Counted from the stretch's first letter, positions 1 through 11,236 are shown. The stretch is 64,000 nt of DNA from Pseudomicrostroma phylloplanum (GCA_039545275.1 BCHS01000003.1:124001-188000); one strand, 5' to 3'. Notes: a model not told the origin generated them from the letters alone. A program made the numbers and translations.

Positions 1-9
1 CCCTCACAG

Positions 10-1416
10 GGACCTCTGGCACTACTCCCCGACGAAGTCTTGGAGCCGGTAAGAGCTTCGCTACTCTCTCACCATCAGGCAAGGCCGACAGAGCTCGCAC
101 GTGTGCTGACAGGCAGGCGTCTCGCTTCTCCCCCGCCAGATCTGGATTGAGATTCATGCTCTGGACCCCGACTTCCACTCTACTGAGAACCTCCACAAGG
201 TGTGCAGGGGTTGGTACGGTGAGTCTAGGGTACATCATATGCTACTGCACTTAGCGCGAGTGGTAAGCTCAGTTGTTGAGCCCCTCCATCCCTCTACCTC
301 CTCTGTACCGCCTCGTCCGGCCTCCCAGCCCTCTCCAAGGACGTCGATCTCAGGGCCGAATGCTTCATTGCGAGAAGCACCCCCGTATATGCAATCTTCG
401 AAGCCATAGTCTACCCCAAGGTCTTTACCCTTGAGCTTTACAAGGTGGGTGGAAGGTCCTTTGTCAGCAGCGATCCCCAATAGCTCTGCCGAACTTCTCA
501 TGGTCATATCTCTACAGCTTCTTCGCAAGAAAGGCGCCGTGCTGTCGATGGCTCTCTGTCAGCAGCTCCACTCAGTGAGTATCATAACGGGCCAGAGTAA
601 AGGCAGAGGCGGCAAGGCAACATTTCTACGAGCCTCGCAACTCACGCTCCATTCTGCCTATACTGCCTCTCCCAGCGATATGTCAAACGAGACCTCGTAG
701 CGCAAGACTGTGACTGGGGCTTGAGCATCAGTCACAAGTGCTATAAAGCGATCGAGGACGAAGGACATGAGCTGGTGCGCATCAACGGCGAAAGCTTGAA
801 TTCCTCCCTTGCGCCTACTAATGCCTAGCAGCGCTCTGCATCCTGCCTGTTTCGCCATCGCCTACCAGTACGGAGACTTTATGAACAAGCCAATCGATCA
901 TGACATTTGGTCTCGTTGGTACACCGCCGCGGTCGACCTGGAAGAGAAGGACATCGAAGCCCTCATCCTGAAGCGAAACTTTGCTCCTCTCGCGCTTCCC
1001 TGGAAAGAGAGTAGGCTCGTCACGACCTCATCGAACCTCATGACTATGCTCAGATCATACGAGGTCGCCGTTGTGAGTTGTTGGAGTGTATTCCGACAGT
1101 AGCATACAGTACGGTTGCGCTCACTGACCAGTGACCTACTCTGCAATCCTATTCTGCCCCGCTGTAGCGCATCCGCACCGCCCGCAAGTACCTCGCTATT
1201 CAGCAGCTCAAAGTCGGAGGGGATCCCCACTTCTTGCACCCCGCTGTGCAGCGCCTTCAGGACCGCTTGCCCATTGCCACGCCTCAGAAAGAGGCCGAGA
1301 TGCTAGAGATGTTCCAGCTGATGCGTCCCGAACGCCCCGAGAGCGAGATACGCGAGAGAGAGCGCAGGGAGCGCATGGAGCGCCACCACCGCTACCGTTG
1401 GGACGATTCCTACTGA
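10..1416 (+). CDS. Unrecognised multi-exon protein, 3' part (gene starts before the window)
   Basis: I do not recognise the family. Exons that keep one reading frame are 10-48, 140-199, 340-444, 518-574, 676-774, about 829-1072 and 1168-1416, joined by short GT-AG introns. The peptide starts mid-protein (GPLALLPDEVLEP), continues through DVDLRAECFIARSTPVYAIF and RYVKRDLVAQDCDWGLSISH, and ends in an Arg/Glu-rich tail (RERERRERMERHHRYRWDDSY) before TGA. The LPDEVL stretch could be an F-box-like start, but that is only a resemblance. The junction 774/829 does not keep phase with the most obvious donor and acceptor, so that boundary is unsure. It is convergent with the PTPA gene, 286 bp between the stops. 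A conserved fungal protein of unknown role is the safest label. Confidence 0.6.
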
Positions 1417-1702
1417 GGACTTCGAGAGAGAACGATCGTCGCCTTTGCCAGGCGGACCATGTATGCCTTAGCAGGCCAGAATCAGACGACGAGTAGTCTC
1501 AGAGATACCAAAGGATAGAGGGGGCTTTCGCACGGGTCAAAGGATCGATTGCGCTCAGCTCCAATTGCGGAGAAGCTAGACAAAGACGCAGAATCTAGAC
1601 CCTCTCCATCGAATGTCTCAGAAGCGAAAGCGATGAAGGTATACTTGGTACAGTAGAACGGCCATTGTAGACTTCCGATTCTTCCCTGTCTCTCTCCCAA
1701 TG

Positions 1703-3440
1703 TCACCCCTTTTTAGCCCAAGGAGCACTCGTGCCGCCTGTCGCCCATGGAGCAGCCGTACCGCTGACTGATGTTGCAGGAAGAGGAGGAGGGGGTGGAG
1801 CCATGCCTCTGGAGGTCGTGCTCGAGGGTAGGCCTCGTCTAGCGCTACCGAGTGGGCCCAAAGTGGCGGAGGTCGTCGACGGCGGCGGCATTCCGGAGGG
1901 AGGAGGACGCTGTGTTGCCCCTGGCAGGCCCGCTGCTGCTGCTCCTGAAGCCCATGGTGCTGGTGTTGCAGGCTGTTGAGCTCCCCCTTGACGAGAAGCG
2001 GCAGCTCCATTTGCTGCTTCCTCACCACCCGCAAGTCCCACTCCCACCCCCTCTCCCCCCTCCCAGATCCACCCCGTCCCACCAAAAGCAAAGTGCTGCA
2101 CCACGGGCCTCTTCCCCAACACCTCGACCTCCCACATCCTCATCATCCCTTTATTCACTTTCACCCAATTGGGCACCGAAGTAGAGACGTCGTAGAGTAA
2201 TGGGGAGTGCTCGTGAAAGGGACCGGATTTGAGGGCGTGGATGCGAGCGATGGATGAGGTGAAGAGGTTGGGGAAGGGTGGAGAGGGCTCTGCAGAGGAG
2301 GAAGTGGGGAGATAGTGTAGTAGCTCGGCTGGTGAAGGGCGGGTGGAAGGTTTGTGCGATTTGGAGGAGAAGTGAGAGGGGAGGTAGGAGGATTGGATGC
2401 GTAGTTGGGCCGAGCCGATGATGTAGGGCACGAAGTGGTAGTCGTCCTGGAGAGCGGAGGTGGGAAGACGACAGCGGTCAGTCTACAGCCTGTCGTCGAT
2501 TGAGTCGTCCTTGAGCTCTTCACTTACCAGTCCCCAGACACCGTGCGATCCTGCCGGCTCGAGTGCGTACCGATCCTGCAGTCCCCACACCACTTGGAGA
2601 TACAGCGGTAGGATCTCAAGCGCCAATGCCGCCTCTACCTGTGTTGCCTCCTGCACTGCTCCTCTGGCCTTCTGCGCATTGCTACTGCCGCCTGTTGCGT
2701 CGCCTTCGTCGTCCTGCTGCTCATCGAAGAACCCTAGCTTGAAGAGGAACCCAAGCCAGGCGAGAAAGGTGACTTCGTGGCCTGAGCCGTAGTCTATCCG
2801 GACGAATGAACCAAAGGAGTCGGCCAGGTAGGGACGGAGCTCGGGTATAAAGGGGTGGAGGTGGGGTTGAGAGGCAAGGAGGTGATGGTGGAGGTCGTGC
2901 AGTTGCTGCGTGGGGGCCGGAAGGAGGGAGAAGGGAGTCAGAAACTTCGAGCGTTAGCCAGTCTACCCTGCGTCGAAGCAGTCATGGCCATCGCTGTCTC
3001 ACCTCTTCTAGCCTCGCGCCCCAGTCTCTAAAAGCAAGATTGCCGAAGCGCTGCGGCGTCTGCTTTGGCTCGATCTCGTCCGTCCACCGAAGTAGTGTCT
3101 GCAGCAGCTGGATTACCGCCTCGACTCCCCGATTCCTGCGTGGCATACTCCCCGACGAGGAGGAGGAGGAGCTACCTTCGCCTCCACCCTGCACGTCTGA
3201 TCTCCTGGGCCAGCGCGTCTCCTTTCCAACAGCTGCTTCTCCCAGTCTGCTAGCGAAGAGGACTACATCGGCATAGGCCTTTGAGTTCTTCCACTTGAGG
3301 AGATCCTCGTCGGAGTGGATCTGCTTCTTGGGCGGGGAGATGGCCTGCAGTGCTGCCTGAGAGCGAGGGTCGATACGCGTCAGAGGAGGAAGCGCTTGTG
3401 GTGGGAGAGTGTTGACTGCTAGAGATGGTGGTAAAACCAT
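1703..3440 (-). CDS. Serine/threonine protein phosphatase 2A activator (PTPA, Rrd1/Rrd2-type peptidyl-prolyl isomerase)
   Basis: PTPA proteins activate PP2A-like phosphatases and act as prolyl isomerases in cytosol and nucleus. The spliced product shows the family signatures: FGNLAFRDWGARLEE, then LRPYLADSFGSFVRIDYGSG followed by HEVTFLAWL, then the PYIIGSAQLR block and SVPNWVKVNKGMMRMWEVEV. Exons are 3440-3003, 2905-2528 and 2446-1703, all GT-AG. The start MVLPPSLAV at 3440 is the first good ATG upstream of the conserved core; a Ser-rich insert (SSSSSSSGS) lies near residue 100. After the conserved region ends (VLGKRPVVQHFAFG) the protein runs on for about 120 residues of Gly/Ala/Pro-rich sequence, a lineage-specific tail. 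It is divergent from the cysteine synthase gene across 300 bp. Family assignment is sure; Rrd1 versus Rrd2 cannot be told. Confidence 0.93.
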
Positions 3441-3740
3441 CGTGGTAACCCTCAGAGGTATACAACAGCAGTGATGGTGAGGATGGTGAGGCTCAAAGGG
3501 GGGAAGAAGGTGTGAGGAGCTGGTTGTCCTTTGGCTGTAGCCTCGCCTCGCTCCCTTTCCGCTGCTGCTGCTCCACTTGGCGCCAAGTCTTGGCTCCGTT
3601 CCGACCTGCCCGCGCAGCGATGGCGAGCGAGGCCACTTCTTCGGAAGCACGGCGGAGGGAGGCTACCAAAGGTAGACTGCAGCATCGGAAGGCCGGTACT
3701 CTTCCTCCTCGCTATTGCCACCATCTGACCCCCTCACACC
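3441..3740. promoter_or_regulatory. Divergent promoter region, PTPA / cysteine synthase
   Basis: This 300-bp gap separates two divergently transcribed genes, so it must hold both start regions. I see no clear TATA box or repeat in it; a pyrimidine-rich stretch precedes the plus-strand ATG at 3741. Confidence 0.4.
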
Positions 3741-5181
3741 ATGTCTCGTACGCTCCTCGTGCGAGCTCTACCAACACTCCGAACAGCAAGCTCATCCTCC
3801 ACCGCCAGCGCCACCGCCGCCCGCGCCCTCTCCACTACCGCTCCCAGCATGAGCAACGCAGCCGCCTCCGCTACTCCCTTCTCCCCGCCCAAGCCGGGCA
3901 CCGTGAACGGCTTCGTGGGAGCAGTGGGCAACACGCCCTTGATCCGCATCAACTCCCTCAGCGAGAAGACGGGAGCGGAAATCTATGGAAAGGCAGAATT
4001 CATGCAGCCTGGTGGGAGCGTAAAGGATAGGGCGGCACTGTGGGTTGTCAAGGACGCCGAGGAAAAGGGTGAGTGAGAAAGAATGAAGGAGGGAGAAGCT
4101 GCGGGACCTGAAGACCTCGCTCCATCGGCATGTGGCCCTACCGGGACGCTGCTCGCAGCTGCGTCGAAGCGCCTACTGACTCTCTCCCGCCTCTCACCCT
4201 CATCTCGCCTCCACGCTCTTCCCAGGCCTGATCTCGCCCGGCGGAACAGTGGTAGAGGGGACAGCAGGCAACACCGGAATCGGACTCGCCCACGTCTGCA
4301 GATCAAAGGGATACAAATGTGTCATCTACATGCCCAACACACAGTCCCAGGAGAAGATTGACCTTCTCAGGATGCTGGGAGCAGAGGTGTACCCCGTGCC
4401 AGGTGAGCAGTGGCGTTGGACAGGGAGGAAGAAGCCAACGACTGCTACAGAGCTACCTTGCTGAAAGACCGCTCCCTCCATCTCCCTCTCTCACCTTCCA
4501 GCGGTCGCCTTTGACAACCCTCAGAACTACAACCACCAAGCCCGCCGGCACGCCGAATCCCTCGAGAACGCCGTCTGGACCAACCAATTCGACAATGTTG
4601 CCAACCGGCAAGCGCACATCGACTCTACCGGCCCAGAGATCTGGGCGCAGACCAACGGCGGGCAGTTCGACGGCTTCATCGCCGCTACCGGCACCGGTGG
4701 GACCCTAGCCGGCACCACTCGTTTCCTCAAGGAGAAGAGCGAAGGAAGGATCCAGTGCTGGCTCGCCGACCCGCCCGGGTCTGTCCTGCATCAGTACATC
4801 CAGCAACAGAAGCTCGAGCGCACAGGTACCGGCTCTATCACAGAGGGAATTGGGCAGGGACGACTCACAGAGAACCTCAAGCCCGAGGTGCAAGCGGGAC
4901 TCATCGACGATAGCTTGCATGTGCCAGACGCAGACTCGATTCGCACTGTCTATGAGATGCTCCACGAAGAAGGTCTCTACATCGGCGCTTCCTCCGCACT
5001 CAACGTCTTCGCAGCGGGGGAGATGGGAAAGAAGCTAGGCAAGGGGAAGAAGATTGTGACGATCATCTGCGATGGTGCGTACAGGTATCAGAATCGCCTC
5101 TTCTCTCGCAAGTGGTTGCAGGAGAAGGGATTGCTAGAGGCCGTGCCGAAGCACTTGGAGAAGTACATTGTACTGCCGTGA
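3741..5181 (+). CDS. Cysteine synthase homologue (PLP-dependent beta family, mitochondrial type)
   Basis: Family role: PLP-dependent O-acetylserine (thiol) lyase-type enzymes make L-cysteine from O-acetylserine and sulfide. Exons are 3741-4068, 4226-4402 and 4502-5181, phases consistent, 394 aa. The N-terminus is rich in Arg/Ser/Ala ([20 protein letters not shown]), typical of a mitochondrial presequence. The core has the PLP-lysine motif [10 protein letters not shown], substrate-binding [12 protein letters not shown], and the phosphate loop GTGGTLAG. Near the C-terminus is [15 protein letters not shown], where bacterial CysK usually has LPSGERYLST; this form matches the yeast YGR012W-type cysteine synthase 2 branch. 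An internal start at MSNAAAS (3849) could give a cytosolic form. It stands alone, with no other sulfur genes beside it. Confidence 0.92.
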
Positions 5182-5526
5182 GAGGGAGAGTAGAGAGTGG
5201 AGGAAGACAGTGAGGGGAGGCAGGCAGACGGCGTGTAGGTGGGACAGAGCTTCCACGGCTGTGAACGATCACTCCATGGTCAGTGTGCAAATGACAAGTG
5301 CTCAATTCCTCCTTGCGTCTGGTTCGACGTCTTAGAAATGTACAATGTTGAGGTAGGAAAGCTTGACAACTGCCACGAAGAGAAGCTGCTAATGACATCG
5401 GGGTAACGGTAATGGTCGAGACGGTGACAGCTTGACGGCGGCGGGGCAAGATGGAAAGCTGCCGTTCGACGGGAGCCAGCGGGAATTGAGGAGAGGCGAC
5501 AGAGACAGCAGCGGCGCAGATGCGTC
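5182..5526. other. Convergent intergenic spacer
   Basis: About 345 bp between the cysteine synthase stop and the end of the minus-strand candidate gene. I find no RNA gene or repeat here; it should hold the two 3' ends. Confidence 0.4.
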
Positions 5527-7581
5527 TTAAAGGATTGCTCCAAAGGCAGGGCTGTCCACGTAGTCCGTGATGGACTCGTGTAGCGCCTGCTCGTTGAGCT
5601 ACAGTGAGAATGGGGATCGGGGTCGTCGTCAGCTACTGGGCCACGTCATGCCATGCAGAGTAGCACCGAAAGACCTTACTTACCCTGCTGCGAAGGTCCT
5701 GTACATCCAGCTCCCGAACCTTGCTGACCACCCACTCGACGTGCCTCGGGGCACGAAGATGAGCAGCCTCCCTCCCACCTCTCATCGGTTTAGCGAAGAC
5801 CCGGTTCACTGCCGACATCCTGGTGCCTAGCAATGCCACCCATGCCTCCTCCACCTCCTCCTCCCGGCCGGGGTACCTTCCGAATGACTCTGCCATCTCT
5901 AGCAGCTGAATATGGGCCATCAATTGTAGATACTTCAATTGACGGCTCCATGGGAGGCGATAGTGTTTGCCCACCGCCTTGCTGCCGTGCCTAAGGAAGT
6001 CAGTCGAGCGCAGAGTTATAGGCTGTCAGTCAAGTTGATACATAGCACGAGCCACTGCGCACGCACCAGAGCAGTAGATGACTGTCCGGAAAAGTGCGCA
6101 GCGGGCAATGCAGACGTGGCTGTGAGCTAGGCGATATCTACATCGCGATCTACAGAGGGTTTCTTTGTACTCACCATTTCGACGTGCCAAAATCCTCGGT
6201 TGCATCAGTTCATCTTATGCAGGACGTAGTGGTAGCGGCCAGCATCTAAGATGCTTTCGGCATCGCTGCTCTCTTGATGTGCAAGCCAGAGAATGGCTTG
6301 TTCCACTGTTCGGGACGGACAGAAACTCAGCAAGCCCTTTGACTCTAGGTGGAGACTACCTGCAAGGCAAGGCAGAAAGACATGTCAATCTTCGATGGGA
6401 TTTCGTGCCCCTTCCAGCCACTTCCGCGAGTTGCCTTATACTGACATCTGAAGATGAGTTCGGCCTGAATCGTGCGGTCGATCAATCCAACCTCTTGCTC
6501 TGTACGCAGTGCGTTGAGATAGGAGAACGGGGCCTCACGAGCGTCCTCGACTGGGGAGACCTTGAAGGACATAATGACTCGTGTCTGTGGCGAAAGACGA
6601 CGTGTAAGCTCAGAGAAGGTTCGCTTGTGTCGCTTGAGGAGTGAGGACGTTCACCTGGTCGACGCAGTGCCTCCATCGCTCGTCGTACGCTGGCACCTGC
6701 CACTTCCACATTCTCACCTTGCTGGTCAGCGACAGCGGCTTGAGGTGCTTGCTCATGGTATCCTTGCGGAGCTTCGGTGTCCTCGTCTTGTTGGTGACTG
6801 TCCACAGCTGCAAAGTCGACGAGAGATTCTTGCTGTTAAGCTCTTGGTACATTGGCTGTGCGCGCCCTCCTCTGGGCTCTTCGACAGCTTGATCCTCTTC
6901 ACGCGCTGCCTCGTTGTCTGACGATGAAGTAGTGATGACTTCAGCGTGGGGGCGAGGAGGGGGCAGCGGTTGACGCTCAGCATCTTGGCCTTGACGATTT
7001 GCTTGGGCAACTCTGATGAGAGGCCTTGCGACGGGCCGTCGAAGCTGCTGTGATGGCGTGGAAGCTTGACGCTCCCGTCGAGCAGGGCGACGTGCCATGT
7101 CGAAGAAAGCTGAGGACCCGTCCGTGCTGCTTGGAGGTGCCTGTCTCTCCTCTCTGAGGGCTAGCGCCGCCTCCCAGATCTCTTGGCCGGGCCTCCTTGC
7201 CTGAGACGTTGAGAGTGCCGAAGAGTCTCTGTCATTGCCAGCCCATGCTGATGGTGCAGGTGTCGCAGCGCCTCCCCCGACCAGTGGTGTGACTGGCACG
7301 CTCGTGGGCAATTCAGCTATATATGCCGTTTGTGCGGGCGTGCCCTGCCGGTACTCGCCGCGAACTGATGATGGAAAGGCAAAGAGGGCGTTCGAAGTTG
7401 ATGGGCCAGGCTGCTGAGCAGCAAAGGGAGAGGGCCCAGGCTGCTGAGCAGCAAAATGGAATGGACCAGGCTATTGAGCAGCAAACGGATACGGTCCAGG
7501 CTGCTGTGAACCACTGGCAGACATATAAATGTTGCAGTCGTTCAGAGTAATGGGAGCGGGGGCGGCAAAGTGTGACGGCAT
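5527..7581 (-). CDS. Candidate gene B: unrecognised multi-exon protein, possibly a pseudogene, paralogue of the gene at 11236-8730
   Basis: No known family is recognised. A plausible chain starts at the ATG at 7581 (MPSHFAAPAPITLNDCNIYM), passes a 30-bp minisatellite coding for QQPGPxPFAAQ, and runs open to a GTGAAC donor at 6655. It continues with exons starting at 6584 (TRVIMSFKVSPVEDAREAPF), 5990-5684 (VGKHYRLPWSRQLKYLQLMA) and 5598-5527 (LNEQALHESITDYV, then TAA). The last intron is phase 0 with a GTAAGT donor, as in the neighbouring paralogue. The middle of the protein is basic (LRKDTMSKHLKPLSLTSKVR). An in-frame TAG at 7473-7471 breaks the first exon inside the minisatellite, so this is either a pseudogene, a gene starting further in, or one with a splice I have misread. 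Exon limits are my own reading of splice sites. Confidence 0.35.
7411..7500 (+). repeat. 30-bp tandem repeat, three copies
   Basis: Units are 7411-7440, 7441-7470 and 7471-7500, each starting CTGCTGAGCAGCAAA or a one-base variant. On the minus strand the unit codes for QQPGPxPFAAQ. The third unit has CTATTGAGC, which puts TAG in that minus-strand frame where the other two have CAG. Confidence 0.85.
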
Positions 7582-7814
7582 CTTCACAACGGTGGTTGTT
7601 AAGGTGATCGTATGTCAAGCGGCTGTCCCTCTCGTAGGGGAGGTAGCCTTGGGAACATCGTCGTCCGCATGAGAAGGTTGGGCGGAGGTAAAGACGCGTC
7701 ATTGGACGATGCTGGACCGATCGGCCGCCTCACAAGGGCTCGAGCTCTTGGGCGCCTTGCAGCGGGCAGAGGTGCTGACGTCTGTGAGGCAGGAGAAGAA
7801 CCAAGAGTCACAGG

Positions 7815-8258
7815 TCACCGCACCCGGTGGGCAATGTTGAACAATATCGAGCTTCGGTCTGAACTGGCCGCTGGTGGATCGTCAGCCATGCTATAGACGG
7901 CCGCCGCTCTGCGGACCAGATCAAGAGGCGGTGTGTCTCTGACCGGCGCTGGGTGTTTTTCATTAGCGAGGGGTATACCAGGAGCAGCCTGTTCTCGTGC
8001 AGGTGATTCGTGAGCAGAGGGTGGGCCAGAAGACCCGAGCACGACGTGGGAAGCCGGTGCTGCGATAGAAGTGAGAGGGTCAGGGGCATAAAGCGCGGCG
8101 TTGGTGCCGAGGAGCATACGAAGGAGCTCATTGCGCCCCTGTATGCCCACGATTTGTCGCTCAGTGCTGACTTCTCGAGAGTAAACAGGGTGATGAGGCG
8201 GTAAATCGGCCATTGTGTTGTCGGTGCGATGGATGGAGAGTTGCGCAGTGGCATCCAT
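7815..8258 (-). CDS. Open frame of 147 aa, hypothetical; possible first exon of gene B
   Basis: It begins at an ATG at 8258 (MDATAQLSIHRTDNTMADLP) and ends at TGA after SILFNIAHRVR. The first half looks protein-like (STERQIVGIQGRNELLRMLL) and the second half is Pro/Ala/Ser-rich. Near its end a GTGCGG donor and a downstream CCTCACAG acceptor could splice it onward to the frame that reaches 7581. I do not recognise a domain. It may equally be the 5' exon of the gene ending at 5527 or a chance open frame in this repeat-rich region. Confidence 0.3.
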   Translation of the reverse strand: MDATAQLSIHRTDNTMADLPPHHPVYSREVSTERQIVGIQGRNELLRMLLGTNAALYAPDPLTSIAAPASHVVLGSSGPPSAHESPAREQAAPGIPLANEKHPAPVRDTPPLDLVRRAAAVYSMADDPPAASSDRSSILFNIAHRVR

Positions 8259-8458
8259 CCTACGTTCAGTCGTCTGTCTGTCCAGCCTCCGGCCATCCCG
8301 TCCCTGACGGCCTCCTCTTCCATCCCATCGGACAGGGCTCTGTGTTATGCCCCGGTGGAAGACACGCGACGAACTGCCTGATCCTGCGCACCGTGCAACG
8401 GGCCCTTGTCGTCGTCCGAGTCCTCGATGACGATCGCATTGGGACGAGGCCGAGGTCG

Positions 8459-8626
8459 GTCGTCGTTGTGATTAGGCGCGATCGGACGGGGTAGAGGTAT
8501 CTCGTCGTTGTTGTTGCGCACGAGAGGACGGAGTCGAGGTAGCTCGTCGTTGTGGTTAGGCACGAGAGGACGGAGTCGAGGTAGCTCGTCGTTGTGGTTA
8601 GGCACGAGAGGATGGGGTCGAGCTCG
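8459..8626 (-). repeat. 42-bp tandem repeat, about four copies, coding on the minus strand
   Basis: Units are 8459-8500 (diverged), 8501-8542, 8543-8584 and 8585-8626. Each minus-strand unit codes for 14 residues, LPRLRPLVPNHNDE and variants. Copies 8543-8584 and 8585-8626 are nearly identical. The array sits in an open minus-strand frame (8773-8345) that has no ATG, so it would have to be an internal exon if translated. Confidence 0.8.
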
Positions 8627-8729
8627 CTCGTCCTTGATGTCTGGCACCAGAGGTTGTGCTCTAGGTCGCTGGTCATTGAGGTATGGGACGTCTGGTCGCC
8701 CGTAGTTGACGCTAGGAATGGGAGCTGTG

Positions 8730-11236
8730 CTATAGGTTGCTCCAGGTTGAGGTGAGGGGCGGTTGGTAGTCAATCCAGTGAGGGGTGATCAGGCCGTTCG
8801 CTCGGGGTGGCTGTAAGGTCCTTGGCATCAGATCGGCCTCTTCTGCGTCGAGCGACTGGAGATACTGCTGGACACTCGGGTGATGCTCGTTGTATCGCTG
8901 CAAGTACTGTACACGAGGCGGGGCAAACCAGACATCAGCGCGAGTTCACATGGGCCACGTCGAAGTAGGCTCACCGAGTGTCGTGTGGCCCTGTAAGCCA
9001 GCGTCTCGATGATGTCGAGAGCGGCACGAGTGCAAGTCTCTTGGACCTCATTACGCAGTCGTCTCCGATGGTTCGCATTGGCGAAACCCTGCCTGAACGT
9101 ATACCTGAAGATGTCGCGAGTCATCATCAGGTCCAGTGCCCCATGCCAAACGGTGCGAGTCTCTTGTCGCTGCTCTTGCGCCTCGAATGCCTTGATGATG
9201 GTCAAAATCTGTAGACCTGCCATTCGCTGGGCGTACTCCTGCACCGTGGCGAAGGCAAGTCCACTGGCCATGGCGTATCTCTCGCCAATCGTGTTTGAGC
9301 TTTGCCTATGCGTGTCGACGGAAGAATTGTGTCAGTTGGCTCGTCTAGCGGCTCCTTGCTTCATTCACAGGCGCAGAGGGACTGACCACAGGAAGAGGGG
9401 GCTATCTACCAGCCGTTCGACGGGCAGCTGGCTCGCCGTCACTGCACCTACGTTGAAGCGCTCTCCGATTTCCTCGCCAACAAGCTCCAATACGCCATCC
9501 ATCGTTGCCCTGAATAAAGGCCATCGCTTCTGGAGATTTGGACTCAAGCGAGGCCTAAGGACAGGCTCAGGGGGCAGCGGTGCGTTTCCGACTTCGAGGC
9601 GTGGGTCTGGCTGAGAGCCGTCGTCATCAGAAGAGTCCAAGCGGTTCATCGTTTGTGAGTACTGCTGGTGAAGCAAGATGTCGCTCCAGCTCAGCATGCC
9701 AAACGGCGCGATTGTCTTGCAGCCGCTTTGATGTTTTCCAGCAAAGCCCTTGAGAAGCCTCTGAGGTACTCGGTGTAGATTGTGAATCGCGTCTGCGAGA
9801 AGGCTGCGACGACAAAGACGGGCAGTTCCCATTTTCTGTACCACAAAGGCAAGGCGGCCCTCGTATCCTCCGGAGCCAACACCAATTGACGGAGGAGGAT
9901 GCGCCAGCGACTGCGCACCTCATACATCCTTGTACGGAGTGGCGTTGCCAGGAAGCCGGTATGGGTCGGGTAAGGAAGTGAGGGCAAGGCCAGAGAATGC
10001 GACGGCTCTTGCGAAGGCTCTTGCTGAGCGACGGCGGTGATTGCAAAGAGGAACTGATGAAAGGAGTGATGAGGCTGGGCCTCTTCGATCTGTCGGAAAG
10101 AGACGCAGAGGAGTCGATGTCAGCGATGGAAAGGCAGAGACAACGGCAAGGAGAGCATCGTCACCACTGCTACTTACCCGGGCGCGAAGCTGCTCCGGAT
10201 CCCACTCCACGGCCGCGTGCACGATGATCTGGGCTGTGATCTGATGGCTTTGCTGCTGATTCAGGCCATTGATCAGGCGGCTCCAGATTACTTGCCGGCT
10301 GAGGTGATTGATCAGCCCCGAGATGACCCTCACCCACTCAGCCGAGCGCTCTGGCCTTTGTCGAATGCTGGCCTCGATCCTGAATAGCTCGCAGTGGGCG
10401 AGTGTCTGGTGATACCTTTCCAAGGGCGACTCGAGGAGCGTTCCATCGGCGCGTACTTCCGAGTCGGTCTTGTGCTGGCATTGGGGCCTGCAGTGAGGAG
10501 AGATAGTGCTTGACTTTGTCGTGAGAAGAGCCATGTCAGCATTGTAGCAACAACGACAGGCTGTAGACCGGCTCTTTGAACTCACCACGGCAGTCGATTT
10601 TACCGAGGGATGACAACGAGGGGCCGAGCCCCAGGTGCTTGCTCTGACCTGTCGTCTTCACAGTCTTGCTGCGTCCATCTGCTTGTTGCGAACTCGATTG
10701 GAAGGGGTACACCTGTGTGCAGCTGAAGCAAGAGCAGCGAAAGGGTGAGGGAGATTTTGAATGTGAGGCGATCAGCCAACTCTGTCTGTGGATGTCTCCT
10801 TACCAGCACGCTTGCGAGAGTGGATGGAGAGACTTACCTTTCGATGCTGTTGTTGACACAGCTGCTAAGATGACTGACGAGAGCTTGGTGTGCTGAGCTT
10901 GTTGATATGGGCTGGGTCTCAGTAGGTCGAGAGCATGTCGATGTCCTGAGTAAGAGTGCAGTTTGGTGGATAATCTCCATTGCGCAGCATGAGCCGAGTC
11001 GAGATGACAGGGAGAGCTCAGCAAAGTCAGCAAGGAAGAACAGCCTTCTCTGTCACTGTCGCAGAGCAGACTCACCTCTTCTTGGCACGTCTGAAGTGAG
11101 GAAGGTATCGATAGTGGGAGGATGAGATCTGAGAGTGAAGCTTGCGCACGTTGTTGGCTGAGCGAGGGTTGCTCTCTATGCCCTTGTTGACGCAGGTTGG
11201 GGGTACGAGATAAGTGGGAAGAGAAAGCAAAGGCAT
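8730..11236 (-). CDS. Candidate gene A: unrecognised multi-exon protein, paralogue of gene B
   Basis: I do not recognise the family. Splice sites support exons 11236-11076 (from ATG, MPLLSLPTYLVPP), 10945-10838, one from 10722, 10487-10178 (ELFRIEASIRQRPERSAEWV), one from 10089 (IEEAQPHHSFHQFLFAITAV, then RTRMYEVRSRWRILLRQLVL), a segment ending at 9388 (RPRLSPNLQKRWPLFRATMD), 9305-8975 (ERYAMASGLAFATVQEYAQR) and 8906-8730 (YLQRYNEHHPSVQQYLQSLD ... TWSNL, stop). The chain keeps phase except near 10600 and near 9700, where an extra exon or unusual intron is needed. The protein is rich in Arg, Trp and Leu helices, without a signal peptide or membrane segment. The last two exons align in layout and partly in sequence with gene B, which suggests tandem duplication. 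It is divergent from the gene at 11818. Confidence 0.45.

Noticed and set aside
8345..8773. Free-standing 142-residue protein carrying the 42-bp repeats
   Set aside because: The frame has no ATG (it would start at TTG), so it is listed as a repeat and possible exon only.
5527..11236. Transposable element as the source of the paralogue pair
   Set aside because: I saw no terminal repeats, target-site duplications, integrase, transposase or reverse transcriptase motifs.
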